A stretch of 64,000 bases of DNA. It comes from Gyrodactylus bullatarudis (taxonomy: Eukaryota; Platyhelminthes; Monogenea; Gyrodactylidea; Gyrodactylidae). The DNA lies in NCBI GenBank assembly GCA_012064415.1, contig SSNU01000145.1:1-64000 (forward strand). Reading direction: 5' to 3'. The number at the start of each line of letters is the position of its first letter. Position 1 is the first letter of the stretch. The position numbers were made by a program, and so were the translations under genes. A model generated the notes under the pieces. It saw only the letters and a program-made list of their open reading frames with translations, was not told where the DNA came from and made no database searches. Positions 32,476 to 43,539 of this stretch are shown here, piece by piece.

Positions 32476-33714
32476 TAACATTAACCTTGACCACTTAAAC
32501 TTTTACGTTTTCTAACTTTTTTCTTTATTGCAGGTGTAGAATTGATAGAAATTTTTGGTTCGCTCAGGGTGCTAATTACTGGCTGAGAGTTAATTTGATT
32601 ATCAACTTTCGTTGACTTCTCTGAGTTTACACTTTTGCTCTCATTTGTAATAGTTGCTGGGGCAGAGGACTGGAGTTGATTTGATTGAGACGTAGATTCA
32701 ACTACTTGCTCTTTTTGTTCACAATTGTTATCAATCTCACTTGTTTCTGCTTTCTGAATTGAGGTAGCAACAGGGCAATTATTAAGCAATCTAGCAATTT
32801 TTTGGATTTTCTTTCTCTGTGTGAATCGCTTCTTCCCTTCGATACCCAATTCGTTGCCAATTCTTTCTGCTTTCTGAGGTCTGGCTTTAACGTTTTGATT
32901 TAATGGGCCTCGGCTTTGCACAAGACTTTTTCTCTCACTGCTCGGGAAACACATGGATCGGCCAGGTACAAGATACTGAAATTGGTCACATCAGCAGTGT
33001 GACTAGTATTGCAAAGGTGCTCTTGGGCCGCTGAACCGACGTTGCCGACTTGCAGATGTTCCTTAATTCTTACTTTCACTGGTCTGACAGTCTGTCCCAC
33101 ATACTTCGAGCCACAAGAACATTTGAACAGGTATATAACCCCTTTTCTTTCCAACCATGGAATCGGGTCTTTGTTCAGGTCAGGGACCAACTTGTTTTTT
33201 TTGGGAAGAATGCTGATTGTATGACCAGGGAACGCCTTCTTAATGATTTCAAACAGCTTATTATTTAATTAAAATTCGAAATATGTAAGATGCGAATTTT
33301 TAGCCCTTGTAATCCCACCATTTCATATATTTAGATTAAAGTTTCACCGTTTAATATCAAATATTTTTCAACTTTTAAAATGAATATCATATCAAAGATG
33401 TTTATTTTTTAAATACTTAAGCATACTTATTTTCAACTCTGAAGTTATAACTAGGTTTAAATTATCATATAGTGAATTCTCGAAGTTTTTTCTCAAAATA
33501 CATAACTTATTTTTCGATTCGATTAAGGGACTAAATTTGTATTCATTTCTTTAACTTGTTGTTGGAATAAGCTTAACAAAAATTAGCTGTGCGAGTTGGA
33601 GTCATTTTACACTAAAATCAAAAATGTGCTAATATTTTTTAAACAACATCAAGGAATACAGTAGTAATTTGTTTAGTCCATGTGTGAAAATCACTATTAA
33701 AATCCCTACAAATA

Positions 33715-34810
33715 TGAAAAGAATAAATGAAGATGAAAAACGTGTTATTGAAAACCTCCTCCAATCAAATCTCACTTTGAAAGAGATAGCGAATCATTGT
33801 GGGGCATCAATAAAATCTGTTAGCAGAAATAAAAATGACAAGCACACTCTTCGTGCTTCAGTCTCTGGTTGCCCGAAATCATACTGAAACCATTCTGTCA
33901 ATACAAAAGACTTATTATCCTGATGTCAGCTATTCGTAAGTACTTATTTTAATTCAAGAAACAGAACTCTCCATACAACTGTAATAATCCTGCAACTGAA
34001 GAAATATTTTACAAGCCCAAAAAAGTACCAAGCACGAAAAACGCTTAATTAAAAATTAAAACAAATGTACTTTTTTGATAATACACAAATTGCTTAAATG
34101 TCTCACCACGAGGCAGACTTAACTTTTCAATTCACACGTTACATCATGGAAAATAATTCTAATGATAACCATATTTCTTCAGATCCTTCCATGGCTGGCA
34201 ATTCCTCTTTACCAATCAACTTGGATGAGATTCTGAACCAACTTCGCAATTTTGAAGCCACTATCCAAAACTTACGTCAACAACTTACCGACAGGAAGAT
34301 CCGAGCATAACACAACAATGTCGAGAATAGGAATAAGCCAAGTGAATGCAAGACAAGTCCCCAATCTTACTGAACGACATAAGAACAATATTGATAAACC
34401 TCTCGAATATTGGCTTGGAATGCATTTCACTGATGAAGTGACTTTCTCAAAGCGAAAGTTCTCAGGATGGAGAAGAGTCCTTTTATGTGATGATTTGACT
34501 ATTGCTAGAACGAGACCCATCCGGAAAGAGAAGTTTGCAAAGAAGGTTATGTTTTTGGCAAGTATAAAGTATGACAGTGGGATACAATTAACCCCAGCAT
34601 CTGGTAATACTGATGGAAGAAAATTTATCCAACTCTTCTATCAGAATTTCAGATCATATGATGGATTGATGGCTTGATGTGCTTATGGACCATGCCCCAG
34701 TTCATGATGCAGGTCATGTCAAAGCTTGTTTATGAAAAGCTAGGATAAACGTCATTGATTTCCCTGCTAAAAGTCCTGATATTAATGTCATTGAAAATGT
34801 TTTTCAGTTT
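33715..34810 (+). pseudogene. Tc1/mariner transposase, broken and interrupted
   Basis: An N-terminal helix-turn-helix (EDEKRVIENLL, LKEIANHCGASIKSVSR) is followed by decayed sequence and then a piece unlike transposase (34140-34310, MENNSNDNHISSDPSMAGN, coiled-coil-prone). The catalytic domain then resumes: FTDEVTFSKRK (first Asp), LMDHAPVH (second Asp, ~34690) and SPDINVIENVFQ (Glu). The second Asp and the Glu are 34 residues apart, so DD34E. At least one stop lies between them. The PLE P4 terminal repeat begins right after the Glu region. Confidence 0.65.
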
Positions 34811-34812
34811 CA

Positions 34813-37105
34813 AATGAAAGACTCATTTAGAGGATTTGGAAGTAAAGTGGATATTTAGTAATAAAGCTTATATTTCACCGGATCTCATCAGACTATTACA
34901 CCGGCTAGATATATATAATAAACTCGATTATCAATAATATCCTCTGATTGGTAACATCATTCTAGGGCATAGAAGGGGAGGGTTTGAGGTTGGTTTAGAG
35001 TATCCATGGTCATTGTTTCCTTTTCACGTATTTGTCCATCGTTGGTTGTCCACTTAGACTTTTACGTTTTCTACCTCTTTTGCCAACTGCAAGTGCAGCC
35101 TTCTTTGTAGTGTGGAGACTGTTAATTACGGGCTGAGATTTAATTAGATTATCAACTACCGTTGACTTCTCTGGATTTTCACTTTTGTTCTCAGTTGTAA
35201 TTGTAACTAGGGCAGAAGATTGGAGATCATTTGGGGGAGACGTAGTTGCAACTACTTGCTCATTTTGTTCAATTATCACTTCAACTTTGCTTGCATTGGG
35301 TTTCTGGGTGGAACTGCAAATTGGGAAATTTTCAGCTCTTGCAGCTCTATCGAGCTTACTTTTGTTTGTAAACCTGCTTTATCCCGTCAGGCCTAACTTA
35401 GTGGCCAGGATATTTTGCTTACACAGAATTAGGTTCAACTTTTTTATGAAATGGGCTTCAGCTTTGTTTAAGGCATCTGCTTTCATCTTTGGAGGATCAC
35501 TAGGGTTTGCTTGAAATAGGATGCTAAAGTTGTTTACATCAGCAGTGTGATTTGTATCCTTCAAATGCTCCTGCACCGCAGAACCTTTGTTGCCGGGACT
35601 TAAGTGTTCTTTGATCCTCGCCTTTACTGGTCTGAATGTTTGACCTACATAGGCTGAACCGCATTTGCATTTGAACAAGTAGATCACGCATTTCTTCTCA
35701 AGCCATGGGACTGGATCTTTGTTCAGGTCTGGAATGAGCTTCGTCGTTCTGGGAAGAATTTGAAGTCTGTGTCCTGGAAATGCTTTCTTTGTTGTTTCGA
35801 AGAGCTTGTTGTTTAATAATTGATGAGCAGCGTCTCCTTTAAACGGTACTCTTAAATAAATCGGTGTGAGCTCTTCGACCTCTTCATCTGCCTTGACCTT
35901 TACATTGGAATGTTTATTAATGAAAGCCTCAGGATACCCGTCTTTTATTAATAAATCCTTCAATATTTCTTTGTATTTCACTTTGTTCACCTCTGATGTT
36001 AATCTTTCAATTTTCAGGAACTCATTCCTCACCAAGCTCTTTTTCTGGCACACAGGACTGAAACTAAGGAAAGGCATAAATTGTGCAGGGACTGATTTCT
36101 TCCTGAAGACCCTTGTCTGAGCGATTTCATTAACCTTGGTTACTAAAACATCGAGAAAATTTAATGACTTATCATCCTCGTCTTCTTTGGTAAATTCGAT
36201 TCCGCGATGCATAGAATTGAGATTTGAAAGAATTTCGTCGATGTCATTACTTTCATCAAGAACCAGAAAGGTATCATCAAGATAACGCACATACAGGCGG
36301 GAAGAACTGATAAGGCCACTCATTTGTCGACTTTCGAGGGAAGCAAAAAATAATATCTACAAGGAGTGGACCAATCGGACTACCCATTGCTACACCGTCT
36401 GTTTACTTGAAGTAGTAGCCGGCAAATTTGAAGTCTATGTTTTGAACCGTCATCAAAATTAATTCGGAGATAACTTCTGGAGGAATACTGCAAATGGACG
36501 GAAATTCATTAAGCTTCTCACATATAAACTTTACCGTTTCCATTAGAGGTACATTTGTAAACAGGGAACTGACATCGAACGACACCATTTTTGAAGAAGT
36601 GAAATCAACATTCCTTAGTTTTTCCACAAACTTGACTGAATTCTTAACTGAATATCTGCAAAGCTCATTCCTCAAAGGCTTTAGAGTTTCAGTTCTATGC
36701 TGTAGAGTTGCTGACATGTCGAGAATCGGCCTATAGTTCAGGCCTTTGGTCATATCCTTATGAACTTTAGGAAGAAGATACAACCTTCCGATCTCGTTGG
36801 ATTGAGGCTTCATTGTTTGTGCTTGAGCTTCATCAATGAATCCTCTCTCTAAAAGATAATCTACCTTCTTTGAGATCGCCTTTTCGAAGCCTTTGATTCT
36901 TCTCAGAGCTGTTTCGAATTCTGTTGGTCGATATCTCGAGTTATCCGATAGGAGTTATTTTCCTTTCTGAACATAATAACTTTTGGATACGATTGCAATA
37001 CCAGTGCCTTTATCCAAATGACATAACAGGACTTTCGGATCTTTTTTTTAATTCACTGAGGGCTTGAAAATGGTTTTGGTAAGAAACGAAAAATCTATAT
37101 TTTGG
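34813..37105 (-). mobile_element. Penelope-like element copy P4, the longest in the window
   Basis: Read downward from 37105: the end of the N-terminal domain (QALSELKKDPKVLL, HLDKGTGIAI); the RT with LYLLPKVHKD, YRPILDMSA, FDVSSLFTNVP, GVAMGSPIGPLL and RYLDDTFLVLD (catalytic YLDD intact); FLDVLVTKV; the linker; and the GIY-YIG endonuclease (VIYLFKCKCGSAYVGQTFR, IKEHLSPGN, NHTADVNNFSIL). After a stop comes the Lys/Ser tail ending SGQPTMDKYVKRKQ at about 35013, then the terminal repeat with hammerhead copy E. Frames are broken by stops near 36945 and 36400 and shifts near 36330. It is 5'-truncated and inactive, but it defines the family. Confidence 0.85.
34855..34905 (-). ncRNA. Hammerhead-like ribozyme motif (copy E, in PLE P4)
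   Basis: On the minus strand CTGATGA (34891-34885) and GAAA (34876-34873) are intact. Helix I is TAGT/ACTA. Helix II is a single G-T closing pair around ATCCGG, whose CCGG complements CCGG just 5' of helix I. Helix III is an imperfect AT-rich hairpin with AAGCTT at the tip. Position and sequence match copies B and D in the other PLE 3' ends. Confidence 0.65.
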
Positions 37106-39217
37106 AATAATGAAACGATTTTGGTAAGAAAAATAGTATTATAGTAAAATTTGCTTTACTCAAATTTATTTCTCAAGGTATAAAGTTTCTGGTATTAACG
37201 ATACAAACGATATTAACGAAAAAGTTCAGAGATTGGCAAGTTTCCCTCAAGTGAAGGAAGCCATAAATAAGTGCATTTTATCAATTCCTCGTCGGCTCCG
37301 GAAAATAATCGATCTTAGAGGAGAAATGTCAGATTATTAATCATCAATATAATTTAAATGTACACAGATGTTCAATAAATTTTTACTTTCTTTAAAGAGA
37401 TATTAATAATGAATTACACAATGCTATCACTGGGTGTCAAACCCCTTTCAATATTAGTTATGAGGTAATTAATGAAGAAAATTAAATATAAGAGCATATT
37501 TTGATCAATGGAAACCATAAATAGATAAAATCTGTTGATAAATACAGGAATGATAGTAATAACCGCACAGTCTGTTTAACCTTGAAATGACCTAGAATCC
37601 TATTGGCTAGAATATAACGATAATAGAAAAAGTACCAATTCAAATATTTTATACTTAAAAAAATGTTTTTAGGTGAAAAAATTAACAGAACTGTAATTTT
37701 TAAAGGAAATTTTTATCTAATTGTTTACAGCTTGATTATATCCATCGAATAGTGAAATCATAATTTGGTTACTACGATTTGAAAAAATGCAATTGTAATT
37801 TGCAATTTTGTAAATTTATACATCTTTTTTCTAATTATAATAACACGTTAATGATGCAAATTAATATACTCTAATAATAAATCCAAATACCGAAAAAACT
37901 GTACATTTATTGAATATTTTGATAAAGTTATTGTGTTATGTTTAGACTCTATATTTTTTTGATAGGACTTTACTTTCTGATACAACTGTAAGTGTCTATA
38001 ATTCGAGAAGCAGTGTGATGCATGCCAAATATGTAATGCTTTATTTCAACCAATTACCTTTTGATCTTCCCTATTTCTAAAACATAATATATATGGCATG
38101 CATGACATTGATACTATCACAGTGATCAGTTTGCTAGGCCCTTATATGTGGGCATCTCATATTTCTTTAACTTATTCTCCATCCTCGTGTTCTAGAACTT
38201 AGAGACTTTCTTACGCTATCAAGCATTAGAGTCAAGCCTTTTCCTTCGACTTAATTTATTTTAAGGAGAACGTCTCAGCTAATCTTTTCAGAAGACTCAC
38301 TGATTTGGTGTTGAATTTTCTCTGAAAACATCAAAAATTCTGAATCTGACTGGATTTTTCAGTGATGATATCAAAATATGATTATTCATCAGTCATGTTA
38401 AGGTTTGTACAAAAAAAATCTTACATTTTAATCATAACACTCTTTAATTGAAAATATGAAAAAAAAATATCGCTTACAATAAAGTTTTAGTGATATTCAT
38501 AATGGATAAATTTTATATAATGTGTTGCGATCGATAGAAGCGTATTTTCAAATTTCATCAATTATCCATTCTTGATTTATAACAATCAATGAAAATCATT
38601 AACCCACTCCTTGGTCCGTTGTTTTTTGACTGACCCAAATCAATTTCGCCTAAATTTCCAGAATAATCCTTTTTAATCTACGATTTAACCTAGTACTTAT
38701 ATTTTTTTTCTCTCGAAGTATTCAAAATAAAACATTAGAATATGTGGCTCTTATCCCCACATCAACTCACAACCAATAGGATTCAAGCTATTACTTGAAA
38801 TTTAACGATAAATTTCAGATTTAAGACCGTTAAATTCTAAGACCTTAAGATGGGAATAGACCAATCGAAGACCTTAGAATAACTAATTAGTAATTATGTT
38901 AGAAAATTCTAAATCCTTGAATCAAGCATTCTTAAAACTAGAAGTCTTTATATCCTGGCTAAGGACGAGACGTTCAGGAAGCAGCCAACATTCCTCAATC
39001 GATTCTTTTTGATACCAATTATCGTTTTTTCTCATTGAGAATTTGAACAAGATGAAGACTTGTTGAAATCAAAGCTAACAGATCCCACGCGTAGCTATAC
39101 AAAATATTAATAACAAAATCTTATAATGGTATATACAGATGTATAATTTTTACGCATGCTATGATGAAGAAAAATACATTTTGAATTTGAACGAAATAAG
39201 AAGATGCCAGATTGTTT
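37106..39217. other. Non-coding stretch
   Basis: I see no coding domain. An inverted repeat with GATGCATGCCA at about 38017 and TGGCATGCATGA at about 38096 brackets ~80 bp. The rest is AT-rich and featureless to me. Confidence 0.4.
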
Positions 39218-39266
39218 CACAAATAAAGATCTCTATTTCGGGCATACTCATCAGTATGATAGATGC
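39218..39266 (-). ncRNA. Hammerhead-like ribozyme motif (copy F, stand-alone)
   Basis: On the minus strand CTGATGA (39254-39248) is followed by G, the loop TATGCC, C and GAAA (39239-39236). Helix III is TAGAGATCTTTA with a palindromic AGATCT tip. Helix I pairs CATA (39258-39255) with TGTG (39221-39218), including one G-T. ATGC in the loop complements GCAT (39266-39263). The loop resembles copy A (TATGCC), but helix I and III are different sequences. No PLE coding sequence is adjacent. Confidence 0.6.
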
Positions 39267-39595
39267 TATATAAGCAGATTTTGGAATATTATAAGGGACC
39301 TTTTTGGTCCGTTTTATTCCAATATTTAATAGAAGTAGTTATGATGATTTTTTTTGATTGAAATTGTAATTCTTTTGAGCAATTCCATCTGATGAAAAAC
39401 CAAAGAAATTTTGAAGCAGGTAAAAAGTTAAAATTAAAAACCAATTTTATAAGAGAAATATATATTTCGCTAGGTCTTATCAATCTCTAATTTTCAAGAA
39501 ATTTACAATTTCATTAACATAAATTTCATTGAACTAATATTTGTAATCATTTAATTGAACCAGGATTAGAGATTGATAAGACCTGGCGAAATATA

Positions 39596-41132
39596 GTGGT
39601 CGAAATAATATGTGAAACACTCTGAATATTTTAAACTGTCGATTTATTTAAAATGATAAATTTTTCAAATCAAGACCATTTGATACATTATAAAATTCTC
39701 TATCAATTGATATCTAAATGAATTTTTTACCTTTTCATCTTTCCCTGTACAAGTAAAAATACTATTTTTCATTGAAGTTGAAAACGAACTAATATGTGAA
39801 ACACTTTTGATATTCTCTATCTACTAACATAGTTGTTTAAGAAATCTGTTGTAAGTTAATATTTCATAATTTCATGAACTAATTTAAGAATATACCACAA
39901 AAAACATTGACTTTCTGAAAGATGTACCATCATAATTGTCGCTTCAATTGTGAGGAACTCAAGACTATTAAAACCATGAAAAACACTGGGATTTCAAATA
40001 GAGAAATCGCACGAAGATTCGAATGCTCCCCTGCAACAATTACAAGAATTTTTAACAAGAAAACCTACAATAAAAATTCAAAAAAGCCTGGTCGAAAGCC
40101 GAAAATTACAAACATCCAGAGAGGGCAAATCAAAAGACTCCTTACTAAAAACTTTATGAATTGCAACCAGGCAAAAGCAAAGCTAGATCTGAGTCTAAAT
40201 TTAAGAACCATTCAAAAATATGTAAAAAAAATATGAAAATGTCTTGGAGGAAATCAAAAAAAGTCCCGAAACTCTCAGATTTCGATAAAATTTTTCGAGT
40301 AGATTGGATCAAGGATAAATTGAGCCAAAGAATCAATTGGGATAAAGTCATATTTACTGATGAGAAAAGGTTTAATTTGGATGGGCCTGATGGTTCAAGT
40401 TATCATTGGTGTCCACAAGGGGACGTCCCTAAGAAAATACTGAATCGCGTACACGGTGGAGCTTCGATTATGGTATGGGGAGCGATTTATTCAAAAGGAA
40501 CCTTACCTATAGTCATTGTTGATGGAAAATTAAACTCAGAAAAATATCAGAATATTTTGATTGATTCCATTTTATCATTCAAAAATGAGTTTAAAGATGA
40601 TAATCTTGTATTTCAACAAGACAATGCTCCATGCCATACATCAAAATCGACAATTGAATGGCTAAATTACAATGAGATTGATTTTATTGATTGGCCACCC
40701 CGAAGTCCAGACCTTAACCCAATAGAAAACCTATGGGGACTTCTATCTCAAAGAGTTTATTCAAATGGGAGGCAATTTGAAAATGTCCATGAACTTAGAC
40801 TTGAAATTATAAAAAAGTGGTCAGAATTAACTGAAAATGATATAAAACCATTCATTAATTCCATGAATGAAAGATGTTTCGATGTTATAGAAGAAAAAGG
40901 TGAATTTTTGGGTTAATATAAAGTGTTTCACATATTAGTTCGTTTTCAACTTCAATGAAAAATAATATTTTTACTTGTACAGGGAAAGATGAAAAGGTAA
41001 AAAAATTCATTCAGATATCAATTGATAAAGAATTTTATAATGTATCAAATGGTCTTGATTTGAAAAATTTATCATTTTAAATAAATCGACAGTTTAAAAT
41101 ATTCAGAGTGTTTCACATATTATTTCGACCAC
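39596..41132 (+). mobile_element. Tc1-type transposon with IR/DR ends
   Basis: The element is flanked by TA (39594-39595 and 41133-41134). Its inverted repeats are about 215 bp long (39596-39813 and 40920-41132). Each contains the motif AATATGTGAAACACT or AATATGTGAAACACTT twice, once at the outer and once at the inner end (TCGAAATAATATGTGAAAC and AACGAACTAATATGTGAAAC). This paired-site arrangement is the IR/DR type known from Sleeping Beauty-like Tc1 elements. The arms are nearly identical, which suggests recent activity. Confidence 0.88.
39922..40916 (+). CDS. Tc1 transposase, one frameshift at an A8 run
   Basis: The ~330-aa transposase has two helix-turn-helix domains (ELKTIKTMKNTGISNREIAR; GQIKRLL, LNLRTIQKYVKK) separated by a KKPGRKPK hook. 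The DD34E catalytic domain follows: FTDEKRF, VFQQDNAPCHTS and SPDLNPIENLW, with MVWGAI between. The first frame (from 39922) stops at 40236. The catalytic half continues in the -1 frame. The switch falls at an uninterrupted run of eight A at about 40227-40234. A one-base deletion is the simplest reading; slippage during translation is the alternative. Apart from this the protein is complete. Confidence 0.8.
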
Positions 41133-41339
41133 TATATATATTTCTCTAATTAAAAAATTCTTTTTTTATACTGACAATGATGAATAACTCTATGGGAATT
41201 TCGGACGTATATGTAAGTATACGTGAATATTTAATACATAATAATCTCTAATTTGGTTTGATTAAATAATATTTAGAAAGTTTTTAATGAATAAATAGTT
41301 GATGAAAAATAGTAAAATTGATTTACAAGACTTCCAATT

Positions 41340-42009
41340 GATGAAAAACCAAAAAACTTCTCCATTCTTGATTTGTTTAAGTATAGAGAAGAAAAATTAA
41401 AAATCAATTGGGCCAAGGTAACTGCAAGTCATGAAGATGGTTCTTTACCAGATCATCAACAAATGAAATAGAGAATTCGAAGTTATGTTTAATGGAAAAT
41501 GGTTATCCAAAGAAATTTGTAGACAAATTCATCAATATTTCAGAGAATAGGGATGAAGATGTCAATACAGATGAAATGGAAAAAACAAAAATTTTCATGA
41601 GACTCAACTTCAAAGGCGACGGTTTTAGTAATGACATTAGAAGAAGACTTAACAATCTCATCAATCAACATTACAATAATATACAATTGAAAATTGTATT
41701 TAAAACTCAGAGACTGTTTAGTTTGATTCATAAAGATTTACTCAAACCGGAGGAGAAGACTCTACTAATCTATAAATTCCAATGTGACTGTGGTGCTTCT
41801 TACATAGGTAGGACGATTAGGAAGCTATCTACAAGATCAAACGATCATCTGAACAAGGACACTGCGGTAACTAGGCATATCAGACAGGAGAAACATGCTG
41901 CTTCAGTTTCAAATTTTTCCATTTTATACAAAAATCCTGGTGACGACAGTATAGATGTATGGGTCAAAAAGAAATTCTTTATTAATCTATATGTTACAGT
42001 GTGTTCTGT
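41340..42009 (+). pseudogene. PLE remnant, second family: linker and GIY-YIG endonuclease
   Basis: The frame from 41492 contains NGYPKKFVDKFI (linker), LLIYKFQCDCGASYIGRTIR (GIY-YIG start), STRSNDHLNKD and KHAASVSNFSILYKNPGDD. It then becomes DSIDVWVKKKFFINL before the stop. Sequence divergence from copies P1-P4 shows a separate PLE family. The RT and N-terminus are missing. The frame ends where the foldback element at 42014 begins, so the latter may have inserted in it. Confidence 0.7.
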
Positions 42010-42013
42010 GACT

Positions 42014-43051
42014 TAGTGTGTATATGTTGCAATCATTTTATAGAACTCGATAGTTATATATAATCTTCGCTGATTATATAATCAACCCTCTGATCATTAT
42101 ATATAATTCTTATCTTGAATCAAGAGAAACTCTGATGATTATATATAACTCTCGTCTGATAAAAAGTCAGGGGTTCTACATGCATGTTAACCCAAAAGAC
42201 AAATGAGGTATGGTGTACCTATTATTATTATGAAGAACTACAGGTAAAAGCTCCGATTCATTACCCTATTTCTTTTTAAATAGAATAGTGCCTATCTTTT
42301 ATACTCTGTATTGTACACTAACCTAGTACTCGAACATAATTGTTTAATATGTAATCTCCTAATACTGTGGTTTGGCAATGTCTGTAACATGTTCTCTTTC
42401 TAAAGCTAGTTTATATTTCTTGAATGAGCTTGCCATCTAGATTCTGGAAAAATCTTGATCAAATTCAATTTCTTGATGAAAAATTTGAGAATTCATACTG
42501 TTTTTCTTTATTTAAAAAAATCAGTCTGGCAAGCTCTCTAAAATTTTGAATAATCTTATCTTTTTCCAGAAATACCAAAATTTCCACAGAAATCTTTAAA
42601 AAATTTGAGCAATTATTTTATTAAGCATCAATTTTGAAAATCCACACATTACATATCGATCGACACAAATTTAAAGTTTAATCCATTCGGTAAAAAGTTA
42701 AAAGGAAACATATACAGGTTTGGAATTTTTATTTTTTCCAATCTCATAATTTATAAGGAGTTTTTCAGATATGGAAGCAGATTCGGAATTAGCATAAAAA
42801 ATCGCACCAAGATCAATTTATCTCTCCCATTTACCTTAATTTTTGAATTTTTCATGACTCTGTGTATGATAGGCACGTTTGTTACTACCCCTGACTTATC
42901 AGACGTGAGTTATTTATAATGGTCAGAGTTTTTCTTCATTCAAGAAAAGAATTATATATAGTGATCCGAGGCTTGATTATTATACATAATCGGCGAAGAT
43001 TATATATAACTATCGAGTTCTATAAATTGATTGCAACATATATATATACTA
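42014..43051. mobile_element. Foldback element with repeated TTATATATAAY motifs
   Basis: Arms 42014-42180 and 42883-43051 are reverse complements. Shared blocks are ATGTTGCAATCA, TTATAGAACTCGATAGTTAT, TATAATCTTCGC and GTCAGGGG. Each arm carries about four copies of an ATTATATATAA motif spaced by CTCTGAT-like words at ~30-40 bp. The ~700-bp centre is unassigned. Confidence 0.7.
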
Positions 43052-43539
43052 AACTTAAAAAGGATTTCTTCAATAAACCATTGATAATGATTTCATTTTC
43101 ACAATGTCTGACCCGAGAGCTAAATTCACTCAATTTCTACTTGATTCAAAAGCATCAAACGCTTATTCTCTTATGACTAAAAATGAAATTGATAACACAA
43201 TCAGGCGATTCAAATGCATTCAGTTCAAGGAGTTCTGAAAAATCATTTGACTGCAAATATGTTCGAACCCATCAAGGAGAATATCGTACAAACCAATCAA
43301 ATTCTATCTGAAATTTGTTCAAAGACATATGCAATTGTATTAAAGGTTGTAAAAAAAAGACATGTAAATGTTTCAAGAATGATAGAAAATGTAATTCTAG
43401 ATGTCATCATTCATTAACATGTGACAATAAATTTGAGTATTGAATTAATTTCAAATAAAAATTCAATTTTATTAAGCCTCATATTTTTTACTAAAAATAA
43501 ATAAACATTAAGAGCTTTGACAATCCTAAAAATAGAAGA

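Larger units (their letters stand above)
31508..33267 (-). mobile_element. Penelope-like element copy P3, interrupted
   Basis: From about 33267 downward on the minus strand this encodes the end of the linker, then a complete GIY-YIG endonuclease (VIYLFKCSCGSKYVGQTVR, IKEHLQ, TSHTADVTNFSIL). A long Ser/Gln/Lys-rich C-terminal tail follows to KSLSGQ. There the frame is cut by a Merlin-like relic (31741-32475). The last ~60 bp of the tail and the 3' terminal repeat with hammerhead copy D continue at 31508-31740. The RT and N-terminus are absent. Frames shift once near 32930. Confidence 0.75.
39451..41145. mobile_element. Small foldback MITE split by a Tc1 insertion
   Basis: GAGAAATATATATTTCGCTA and GGTCTTATCAATCTCTAA (39451-39489) are mirrored by TTAGAGATTGATAAGACC and TGGCGAAATATA (to 39595). 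After the Tc1 element, TATATTTCTCTAA (41133-41145) completes the right arm. Excising the Tc1 at its TA duplication restores the arm. Confidence 0.75.

Noticed and set aside
34140..34310. MENNSNDNHISSD... frame considered as a host gene or gag protein
   Set aside because: It is only ~55 residues, sits inside a broken transposase, and has no zinc knuckle or other gag motif.
42014..42180. Regularly spaced repeats considered as a CRISPR-like array
   Set aside because: The units are imperfect, AT-rich and mirrored in the other arm of a foldback element in an animal genome.
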